Source of the DNA: a virus
IMG/VR virus record: IMGVR_UViG_3300043411_000525
Coordinates: 1-22,926 of that record
Direction: 5' to 3' (one strand)
Length of the DNA: 22,926 bases
Every line of letters begins with the position of its first letter. Positions within the stretch are counted from its first letter, which is position 1. This document shows, piece by piece, positions 13,329 through 21,757 of the stretch. Position numbers and translations under genes: made by a program. Under the pieces are notes generated by a model. It searched no databases and was not told the DNA's origin. It saw only the letters and a program-made list of their open reading frames with translations.

Positions 13329-16300
13329 ATGGCACAATACGTAGCCTCTTCAGTTGATACATATTCTGAGTTCGATAAGATCAGAAGTGACAAAAGAAAG
13401 GAAGCAATACTTCAGGTAGGCGGTGTAGCTGCTGCAGGCTTCGGTGCTAATTATTTCCTAAATACAGATCAAGGTCAGGAAATAGCTGGTCGTCTATTTA
13501 AGTTAAATACACTTAATGATTATTTTAGATTTGATGGAAATCTTTGGACAGATTTAAAAGTCAAACAAAGAATAACCCTGGGCGACTTAGCTCTTAATGC
13601 AGTTAAGACCCTAGAAGAAATATCTCCATTAAAGATATTAAGAACATTCCACGCCTCAAGTTTCATATCGCCATTCGTTGTTCCAAACGAATCAGTGCCA
13701 ATCCATATAACCGCAGATCAATTACTTTTAGATAGAGGATACTTTAGAACTCTTATAAAAGAGAAAGGTAATAATGTAGCAACTTCCGACATAGATGATC
13801 TGTTTAGACACGGTGCTGTATTCGAGAATGGCAAACTACTTAGTCACGATAGATCCACAACAATCCTTGAGCATGCAAAGATAGTCAATCTTGCACCAGC
13901 TCCAGTGGCAACTCCAGACGCAAACACTCCTCCATTTATAAGTAGAACTTATCAAAAGTTTAGAAATATAATAGGAGATAGAGCAGACTCATTCTTCTAC
14001 AATGCAGCCTTATCAGATAAAGGTGGCATAGGGATTATAGCTGGCAGCACTCCAAATGAATTAAAGTTAAACTGGACTCGTGCGCAAGGCAGATTATATC
14101 TAGAGCCATCGTTCAAACTATTTGATAGACCATTAGATATCTTAGCAGAGGTAATGGACAAAACTGGATTGCCAGATAAGTTTCCAGGACTTAGCAACTT
14201 AAGATCACATCTAGCTATCAACATGGGAACAGGCGGAGATTATACAGGATCCATTTCATCATCCTTCTTAGAGATGAGTAAACGTATAGGTAAGGCTACA
14301 ATCGCAGGTGCAATAGGCTATACACTAATAGATCAATTGGCAAAGACAGCATCTACAAGTGACTCTCCATATTCCAAAGGTATACTTCCAGGACTAGCTA
14401 CTGGCTACACAAACATGAGAACCACCGTGGCATCGGTATGGTCTGATAACTTCCAGGGATACAAAGAGAAGCAAGAGCATCTAGCAGAAGGCTCTACACA
14501 ACTAAGTACATTAGCAGGCTTTCCATTGGCTGGTGCACTTGCAGGAGCAATGTATGGTTATGGAACTCGTGTTACGCATGCCAGTAGAGATGGTATCGCG
14601 GCAGCGGACTTAGCAGCTCATACAGAGGGAGAGTCTGGGTTTGTAAATAGAGTTTTTCGTAAGACAGCAGGTAATGGTCCTAAGCTAAATAAGACTTCTA
14701 AGTACGCAGCAATAGGTGCAATATTAGCAACCATACCAATACTGCCATTCCTTCCAGGAGCATTGATTGGTGAGTCTTCTGAGAGCTTAGAGGCCAAGTA
14801 TTCGGGCGAAGAAGATATTGCAATTAGATCCACAAGATTTTGGGGATCCGGCGGTGTAGGCTGGGAAGGTGGCAAGATAAAGTATTTCACTAAATCTTGG
14901 TATGCACAGCTAATGTCTGGAGCTGAGACTGCTGGTCAGTATGGCGATGAAGAAACAAAGGATAGATTAAATCCAATACTTCACCCGCTAGATTACTTAA
15001 GAAATCCTTATCGCAAAGAAGAACTTAACCAAGATAAATCTCCATATCCAGTATGGGGAATGGAAGTATCTTACGGTGGAGCTTTTGGTAAGTTATTCCA
15101 AGGAACACTTGGCAGAGTAATAAAACCAGATATTGTAAATAATAGACTAGATGATTATTTGGAAGATGGTGGATCAGCAAAGGGTAGATTGCAAAACGGA
15201 GAATCATTAGAACTTAAAACTCAAGTTACGGACAATGAAGCTTCATTGATAGAAGAAGGCAAGATGCTTGCCCCAGTAGCTTCCAGCTTAACTCTCAATA
15301 CTGAACTTGCTCACACTTCATATAGTGCCTTGACAGACTTTGCAGGCTTAAAGGGATGGGTATCATCACTAGCAGCATCAGAATTACAAACTGGACTAGG
15401 AGAACCTAATCTGCAGCTTGGCAGATCTGGAGAAATGTCCAACTCTGCTAGAGAAATTAAAGAATCAAATCTAGGCGGTATGGGACCAGTTGGTGAATCA
15501 TTAAGACGTTTCATTCCAACAAATGCTGGTTCTGTTTTGGATAGATCTAATCCACTTAGAAACCAAATGCCTGAATGGATGCCACATGATATTAATAATT
15601 ATTGGCTTGACTTCTCGACTGGAGATCCATATAGAACTGTGGAGAAAGGATACTTGCGTCTTCCAGGTGAGGGGTATGCAACGCTATTCCCTGAACTAAA
15701 AGGACTTGATCCAAAAGACTATCCGTTAATCCATAAATTTAAAATCCTTTCCGATGTAGCAATGGGAAGTAATGAATATTATGACACTAAAGATATCTTC
15801 GAGGCCAAGGCTGCAGCGGGTGAATTGACTGGATATGAACAAAATATATATAACAAAATTGTTCAGCAGACAGCAGATAGATCTGTGCAGAAAGATTTCT
15901 ACGATGCAAATCAAGGTAGTGCAGTATCTGGATACTGGGACGCATTAACAAATGTAGTAGAGGCGCCAACAGAATCACTAACGTTCCTAAGACCTGGGGC
16001 AAAACTAGTCCATAAAAGAAGTGCACTAGAGGATTACATAGATACTCAGGTAGAAGGCAATGACGTTGGTATGTGGACAAATCCATACTCTGACTTTATT
16101 AAACCAACTATAAACAAGATAGTGCAGGAAGATTATGTTCCAGAAGAAGTTCAAGACAAGAGAGCAATAAACTCATACTTTGATAAGCTAGAATATTATA
16201 AATATAGAAAACTATACAAAGAAGCAGTCAAGACTGGTGACACTGTTGCAGCAAATGACTACAAAAAGAAATATCAAACAACTCTTACCGGCGCATTAAC

Positions 16301-17000
16301 AACTGGACTAGATGATAATATGGAAGTCACTAGGGCATATATAGCAATGCCAACAGAAGAGAGAGCTTACTTCTCTGCATTCTCAGGATTCACTTCTGAA
16401 GAAGACAGAAGAAAGGTTATTGATTTAGAGTCTACAGACATAGCAGATTTGTATAGTAGAATATGGAAGAGACGAGATGCGATAACAGAGAATGCTAATA
16501 GTCCCGATGCACAAGCAAGAGCCGTACAGTCAATTGTAGAAGACGAAACAAGTGAACTACAAAGATCCAATCCTGGTCTTTATGCTAAATATAAAGCCAC
16601 GGCTAATTCTAGTACCAGTAGCTTTGCGGAATTTGTAGCAGATTCTCAAGCAGAAGACTATATTAAATCAGTAACAGGAATGCCAGATGCATCATTCTCT
16701 GGTTGGGATCCTAGAATAGACATCAAAGATATTAAACTTAGAACACTTGAGCTTGGCAAAGAGGATGTAAGATCTTATGGATTCTGGCAAGGTGACGAAG
16801 ATAGAGTTAATAGACTTGTAGCAGTAAGAGATGAAAGACAAGTGACTACAGAAATAGATGAAATAAAGCAAGGTATACGCGAAGAGAAGAGTCGTGCTGC
16901 CGCAATTAAATCTGATCTTTACAAGAGAGGAATATCTGTTAGTAATGTAGACTTCCACACAAGTAAAAATCAAGACATAAATATGAACATAGGGGCATAA
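13329..17000 (+). CDS. giant virion protein in the tape-measure slot, unrecognised family
   Basis: I do not recognise the family of this 1223-aa protein. Hydrophobic, Gly/Ala-rich segments occur near residues 28-43, 319-338, 394-412 and 458-481, the kind of segments tape measure proteins use for membrane passage. The rest is soluble and not strongly coiled-coil. Distinctive blocks useful for searching are STRFWGSGGVGWEGGKIKYF (501-520), SPYPVWGMEVSYGG (571-584), and FSTGDPYRTVEKGYLRLPGE (762-781), which resembles motifs I recall in other giant phage virion proteins. The C-terminal 300 residues are charged and helical. Its ATG directly follows the preceding stop with AGAGGA (13319-13324). It may be the tape measure, with the next gene a passenger, or both may be ejected proteins. 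Expression as a virion component is inferred from position. Confidence 0.6.
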   Translation: MAQYVASSVDTYSEFDKIRSDKRKEAILQVGGVAAAGFGANYFLNTDQGQEIAGRLFKLNTLNDYFRFDGNLWTDLKVKQRITLGDLALNAVKTLEEISPLKILRTFHASSFISPFVVPNESVPIHITADQLLLDRGYFRTLIKEKGNNVATSDIDDLFRHGAVFENGKLLSHDRSTTILEHAKIVNLAPAPVATPDANTPPFISRTYQKFRNIIGDRADSFFYNAALSDKGGIGIIAGSTPNELKLNWTRAQGRLYLEPSFKLFDRPLDILAEVMDKTGLPDKFPGLSNLRSHLAINMGTGGDYTGSISSSFLEMSKRIGKATIAGAIGYTLIDQLAKTASTSDSPYSKGILPGLATGYTNMRTTVASVWSDNFQGYKEKQEHLAEGSTQLSTLAGFPLAGALAGAMYGYGTRVTHASRDGIAAADLAAHTEGESGFVNRVFRKTAGNGPKLNKTSKYAAIGAILATIPILPFLPGALIGESSESLEAKYSGEEDIAIRSTRFWGSGGVGWEGGKIKYFTKSWYAQLMSGAETAGQYGDEETKDRLNPILHPLDYLRNPYRKEELNQDKSPYPVWGMEVSYGGAFGKLFQGTLGRVIKPDIVNNRLDDYLEDGGSAKGRLQNGESLELKTQVTDNEASLIEEGKMLAPVASSLTLNTELAHTSYSALTDFAGLKGWVSSLAASELQTGLGEPNLQLGRSGEMSNSAREIKESNLGGMGPVGESLRRFIPTNAGSVLDRSNPLRNQMPEWMPHDINNYWLDFSTGDPYRTVEKGYLRLPGEGYATLFPELKGLDPKDYPLIHKFKILSDVAMGSNEYYDTKDIFEAKAAAGELTGYEQNIYNKIVQQTADRSVQKDFYDANQGSAVSGYWDALTNVVEAPTESLTFLRPGAKLVHKRSALEDYIDTQVEGNDVGMWTNPYSDFIKPTINKIVQEDYVPEEVQDKRAINSYFDKLEYYKYRKLYKEAVKTGDTVAANDYKKKYQTTLTGALTTGLDDNMEVTRAYIAMPTEERAYFSAFSGFTSEEDRRKVIDLESTDIADLYSRIWKRRDAITENANSPDAQARAVQSIVEDETSELQRSNPGLYAKYKATANSSTSSFAEFVADSQAEDYIKSVTGMPDASFSGWDPRIDIKDIKLRTLELGKEDVRSYGFWQGDEDRVNRLVAVRDERQVTTEIDEIKQGIREEKSRAAAIKSDLYKRGISVSNVDFHTSKNQDINMNIGA

Positions 17001-17004
17001 AGTG
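16991..17004 (+). promoter_or_regulatory. ribosome binding site that fixes a GTG start
   Basis: AGGGG (16991-16995) lies 6 bases before GTG (17002-17004), which itself follows the preceding TAA by one base. The predicted N-terminus MIPFLAIPTGLAVGG is a hydrophobic segment that would be lost with a later start, so GTG is preferred. Confidence 0.6.
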
Positions 17005-20000
17005 ATACCATTTTTAGCAATACCTACAGGCCTTGCAGTTGGCGGCTTCTCGCAGGACCCACTAGACCATCCGATAGCCGGACTTATAGGGGCAGGAATA
17101 GGCGCGACTACAGCTTACAACATGGTTTACCATAAACGTATAACTCCAATATCTAGCACTGGCTATTCGATATCCTATAATAGAAGCGGCATATCATCAG
17201 AGCTCATGAATCAAAGATTAACGACAGGCGTTCGTGACAGAATTGACATGAGAGTCGGAGCCTTGGATAGAAGCTTTAAGAACTTTGATAGAAGAAAAAA
17301 TAAAGTAATAATGCTTCAATATAAATGGAAGCATGCCTTCGAAGATCCATCAACACCGCCAAGTATACTTGAAGGATATAAGAATGATGTAAAAAAAGGT
17401 TTTGATCTAGTCAATAAGACAAGTGGAATCTATAACGAAAGATTAAATAGACAGGCCTTAGCGGTTAATAATATCAATACCATATTAACTCACAGAGGAA
17501 TTGTAACTACTAATCCAATAACTAATTATGGTGATATAAAAAACCTGTTAGCCAATACTCAATCACTAGATACATTCAGAGCGGTTAATGATGGACTATC
17601 TTTAAATACCAGAATGACAGCAATAGAAGCTGCCCCTGGACCTTCCGCCAGAGACGCTTGGGTTACAAAAATATCAAACAAGGATGCATATGGAGATAGA
17701 GTAAATCAATTAGCAGCGCATTTCAGAAACTCTCTTGGTCATAACAATGAAGACGCACTTCAAAAAGCCAGATCATTAGCTACAGGTATGACAGGATATG
17801 ACTACTCTGTAATTGACGGAACATTATCTGTCAATGTTGGAGGGAAGACAATGGAAGTGCCACTCACAGGCCACACTAAGGGCGCTACACGCTTTTCTAA
17901 AGTTGGCAATACCTTCTATGCATCCAAGAGAACAAACATGTTCCTTGGCCTTTTAAACAGGGATCCAAGAGATATACATGACAAGGATATAGAACATATT
18001 TTTGGCACTCGCAAGGTAGATGAGCTAGCACTTAAGGAACTAGATCCAGAAGAAACTCTGACAATGTTTAGAAAAACATACAGTGACGATGCCGTAGCTT
18101 TTGAGAAGTATAATGAATATGTAAGAAGTATGAAGGAGTATTCACAAGCAGAAACCCATCTGGGAAGTAGACCAATGTCTTCACTTACTGAAATGACAGA
18201 TGCTGATTTTAGTCTTCACACTAAAATGGTCTCTGCACATTCTGTTGATTTCATGACAACCATTAGAAAGCAAGGCGACAAATACGTACTAGGTGAGGTT
18301 GAGACAATAGGCCAAGTAGCTGGTGGCACTCCATACCAATCAGAGATGGCAAGTATATATGAAACATTACATTCCAAGTTTAAAGAAAATCCATTGGCAG
18401 GACAAGGCGTTAATACCATTGGTCGTTACACTTCTAGAATCAATGGAAACTTAGCCATACCAAATGCCATATTTCCAACAGCAGAACGTGGTAATGATGC
18501 ACAACTACTTAGACCATACATAGGAGATAACACCTATGCGGCTTCTAGATTTGACGTAGACAAGGAAGTAGGAAGATGGATATCTAAAACGTATGGTGGA
18601 CACTTATCTCTTGATGATGGTGCAGGACTTATTAGTGATAAATTTATAGACAGAGTAGAAGAGTCGCAGTATCAGAAGTTTAGTATTCATCAATCAGCTA
18701 GTGGCAGATATATAGTTGCAGAAGATTTGGCAAATATTATCAAAGAAACAGATCCAGTAGAAAAGAAAAAGCTAATGGAAGAGTTAATTCCATCGGACTT
18801 TGTATTTGGATTTGATAAGAATGGATCTGCTATTAAAGTTGGCAACGTATACACAGGTGCCAAGGTGCACAATGTAGAAATTAAAAATGGCAAAATAGAG
18901 ATAACCCTTAAATCTACATTCAGTGGCAAGACACAAAACTGGTTAAAGCTATATGGTGTATCTTCAAAAGCTGGATACACAAGAGTAGATTCAGGAACAA
19001 TTAAAAAGATCCAAGCTGTTCAGCAATCAATAAGATTCGGTGTAGCAAATGTTTCTAGCGATGGAGTATTGTCATGGAATGCGGCTGGAGCAACCAAAGA
19101 GCTTAAAGAGTCACTTGCCAAGGTAGGAAATTATAACTACACAGCAGATGATTTTGTTAAACATACTCAAAATATACTCAATGATATACAACCATCATCA
19201 CATATGATTGCTATGGACAAGTTATTTGCGCAAGATGCAGACCTAATATTAGGGGCATCAGAGGGTGGCAATGACATACTATCTGATATGCTAAATCCTT
19301 CTAGAATGGTAGCAGCCAAAGATAAACTTGCAAAACAAGTAAGGGCATCTGGAGCAGACGTAACAGACCCTATATTTGCACACCACTTGGGCATTCTAGA
19401 AGGCAAAGAAACTGGATATATAAATAATGCAAAAGCAGCATTGTTTATGTTGGCACAAACAGACTACAAGGGCAATGCTGATATAACACATACGCTTGGA
19501 AGCCTCATAGATCGCAAAGGACTTGGCGACAAATACCACACAATGCTTAACTCACTAAAAGGTGGAGAAAGATTCTTCTCAGATAGAAGTGGAGCATTAG
19601 CAGACCTAAACAAAATATTGAATGCAACCATAACCCATAAATCATCAATGATGAATTTAACTACGCACGTCGCTACAGATCTAGGAGAAGGCTTGCACGG
19701 TATTGGTAACGTTGGCTCTATGTCATGGCTAGAAAGAGATCAATTACTTGCCTCTGGATACACTCAGTCAATGATTGACAAGATAACTACTCCAAATCAA
19801 GATGCACTATTTGAGTTAAAAGCAATTCAATCAATGGAAGAGAATGGAGCAGTATTACCAAAAGGAGCCAAAACAAAGCATGCAGCAGAGTTAGCTAATA
19901 TCTTCGATAAAGATATGGAGTCAAGAACCAATACCCTTAAAGGTATCTATGGCACTGTAGGAGACTTTGTATCATATGGATTAGATTTACCAGAAGGATA

Positions 20001-21756
20001 TGGCGGAGCAATAAGAAGTGTACCTATACCACTTGTGGACACAAACAGATCTGGATTATTTGAACAAGATACGGATACGTTATTGAAGAGTTTGGACAAG
20101 TCAAGAAAGGAAGTTGTACAGATGGATATAATGTATAGTAGGTCAAATGACCTACAAAGAAGAGCAATGTCTGAATCTTATATTAAGGCACTTCAAAAAA
20201 TGGAATCAATCCATGCTCAGCTTATGAAGGGTGAAGGTAATATAATAAAATCTGCATCAAAAAGAACTATGGAAGGCAGTTCATTTATGACTGCTAGGTC
20301 AATAGGTGGAAACTTTGCAGAGTTTATGGAAGGTCGTGATATGCCAGGGGTCGCAATTAACGAAGAAACTGGACGTATACTTGGTAAGAGATCTGGACAA
20401 GAAATGGAATGGAGAGATCTCGATAAAGGTATTAAGCAAGCTTTTGTCAAGGGAACAGATCTACCATATACGGTTCTTATGTCTAGGGAGCCGGCACAAG
20501 GCGCCTTCTCTGTATTGGCAGCACACGTGTTCCAAGATACCAACTCAAGACTTGAAACCAATCATGCAGGCATAGCAAACTTATCAAATCATAATGATAG
20601 TATGTATCATAAAGGTATGATGGGAGACTTCGACTATGACGCCATCAAAGTAGCATCTATGAACTTTGCCGATCCAGATGAAAGACTTAGATTGGAAAAT
20701 ATTAACGCGGCTTACAGAAGTGGATTCAATGAAGCAAAAGAAATGATTGCTCAATTGACGCCAAAGGGCAAGAATAGAGAAAAGGCAATGCTAGGCTCGT
20801 TCGGAGACTTTAATAGCTTCATGTCGCACCAAATGTTTTCTGGATACAAAGGAAAGCAAAGAAAGTTTCTTGCAGCACACTCTACGGATATGGCTATGAA
20901 CATGACAGAAGCGCTTCAGAGACACTTGAAGAGTCTTGGGCTAGCAGACGAGGAAATGGCAAGACGTTCAATTATGGGCAGAACAGTTATCCACAACATG
21001 ACAGAAGCCATGCTTAAGTCGGCTCATAGATCTTCTAATGAGCTAAAAGAATCTGGATCAGTATCTGCAATAGAACATATGAGGGCAGCGTACAAGGATC
21101 TTGCTGGTGGCAAGACAAGTGAATTCGACGAGAAGATGAGAGCATCTATGAGTGCACTGTTCGCTACAGACTTTGTGCCGGGTGGAGATGCAGAAGCCAG
21201 ATATAATGCCACACAATCTGATATTATCAATGGTGCAATGAATCATGCTCAGGAGATAGAAAGAGAGGGTGGACGGATTCAAGACTTTAGAGGTGCAAGA
21301 AGCATGTCTGAAATATTTGATAATCTATCCGACTTTGCAAGCTCAGGAAGAGTTCCTGCCGAAAAAGACACTGGCAAAGCCGCAAGAATGCGCGCTATGG
21401 GTAGAAGTAGTAGGGGATTTACTAGTCATATAAAAAGAAATATATTAGCTAATAAGAAACCTTTATTCTTCGGAGGCCTAGCACTTGCAGCAACAGCAAT
21501 GACTCTTGGAGCAGAAAAACCAGAAATGACAAAGGAATCTTTACCATATCAAACTAGTGATGGTATACTCCCTCCACTACAATCAGAAAATGCCCATGTG
21601 TATAAGAAGTCTGCATTTAACAAGACAGCAAATGTAAGAGGACAGTATAGACATGATGGTGCCAAAAAATCTTCTATGGAGCGCACTGCGTTCGGGCCGA
21701 AAGGCGAAGGAAGAACAAATATCACGATAAGAGACAAACGAGAAAGAAGTTATTAA
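17002..21756 (+). CDS. giant virion protein with two-barrel RNA polymerase-like motifs
   Basis: This 1584-aa protein lies where a tape measure is expected. It has hydrophobic stretches at the N-terminus (3-15, 24-42) and near the C-terminus (about 1488-1503). Motifs in order recall the two double-psi beta-barrels (DPBB) of RNA polymerases. First barrel: DDGAGLIS (538-545), like the D-G-x-G-x-I-S of single-chain polymerases and eukaryotic RdRPs, then a Lys-rich stretch with K643, K649 and K656 (LKLYGVSSKAG), compared with the two lysines of bacterial beta. Second barrel: TARSI (1097-1101) with MP at 1114-1115, like RSV...GLP of beta'; VLMSREP (1158-1164), like VLLNRAP; and DFDYD (1209-1213), like the metal-binding DFDGD. 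The Gly of DFDGD is Tyr here, a real deviation. The tail (1573-1579) is NITIRDK. The start is GTG. A virion RNA polymerase is inferred; a pure tape measure is the main alternative. Confidence 0.62.
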   Translation: MIPFLAIPTGLAVGGFSQDPLDHPIAGLIGAGIGATTAYNMVYHKRITPISSTGYSISYNRSGISSELMNQRLTTGVRDRIDMRVGALDRSFKNFDRRKNKVIMLQYKWKHAFEDPSTPPSILEGYKNDVKKGFDLVNKTSGIYNERLNRQALAVNNINTILTHRGIVTTNPITNYGDIKNLLANTQSLDTFRAVNDGLSLNTRMTAIEAAPGPSARDAWVTKISNKDAYGDRVNQLAAHFRNSLGHNNEDALQKARSLATGMTGYDYSVIDGTLSVNVGGKTMEVPLTGHTKGATRFSKVGNTFYASKRTNMFLGLLNRDPRDIHDKDIEHIFGTRKVDELALKELDPEETLTMFRKTYSDDAVAFEKYNEYVRSMKEYSQAETHLGSRPMSSLTEMTDADFSLHTKMVSAHSVDFMTTIRKQGDKYVLGEVETIGQVAGGTPYQSEMASIYETLHSKFKENPLAGQGVNTIGRYTSRINGNLAIPNAIFPTAERGNDAQLLRPYIGDNTYAASRFDVDKEVGRWISKTYGGHLSLDDGAGLISDKFIDRVEESQYQKFSIHQSASGRYIVAEDLANIIKETDPVEKKKLMEELIPSDFVFGFDKNGSAIKVGNVYTGAKVHNVEIKNGKIEITLKSTFSGKTQNWLKLYGVSSKAGYTRVDSGTIKKIQAVQQSIRFGVANVSSDGVLSWNAAGATKELKESLAKVGNYNYTADDFVKHTQNILNDIQPSSHMIAMDKLFAQDADLILGASEGGNDILSDMLNPSRMVAAKDKLAKQVRASGADVTDPIFAHHLGILEGKETGYINNAKAALFMLAQTDYKGNADITHTLGSLIDRKGLGDKYHTMLNSLKGGERFFSDRSGALADLNKILNATITHKSSMMNLTTHVATDLGEGLHGIGNVGSMSWLERDQLLASGYTQSMIDKITTPNQDALFELKAIQSMEENGAVLPKGAKTKHAAELANIFDKDMESRTNTLKGIYGTVGDFVSYGLDLPEGYGGAIRSVPIPLVDTNRSGLFEQDTDTLLKSLDKSRKEVVQMDIMYSRSNDLQRRAMSESYIKALQKMESIHAQLMKGEGNIIKSASKRTMEGSSFMTARSIGGNFAEFMEGRDMPGVAINEETGRILGKRSGQEMEWRDLDKGIKQAFVKGTDLPYTVLMSREPAQGAFSVLAAHVFQDTNSRLETNHAGIANLSNHNDSMYHKGMMGDFDYDAIKVASMNFADPDERLRLENINAAYRSGFNEAKEMIAQLTPKGKNREKAMLGSFGDFNSFMSHQMFSGYKGKQRKFLAAHSTDMAMNMTEALQRHLKSLGLADEEMARRSIMGRTVIHNMTEAMLKSAHRSSNELKESGSVSAIEHMRAAYKDLAGGKTSEFDEKMRASMSALFATDFVPGGDAEARYNATQSDIINGAMNHAQEIEREGGRIQDFRGARSMSEIFDNLSDFASSGRVPAEKDTGKAARMRAMGRSSRGFTSHIKRNILANKKPLFFGGLALAATAMTLGAEKPEMTKESLPYQTSDGILPPLQSENAHVYKKSAFNKTANVRGQYRHDGAKKSSMERTAFGPKGEGRTNITIRDKRERSY

Positions 21757-21757
21757 T

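Noticed and set aside
20138-20155. Perfect inverted repeat GTAGGTCA-AA-TGACCTAC in the 1584-aa gene
   Set aside because: A few 8-bp inverted repeats with short spacers are expected by chance in a window of this size, and nothing around it suggests an operator or terminator.
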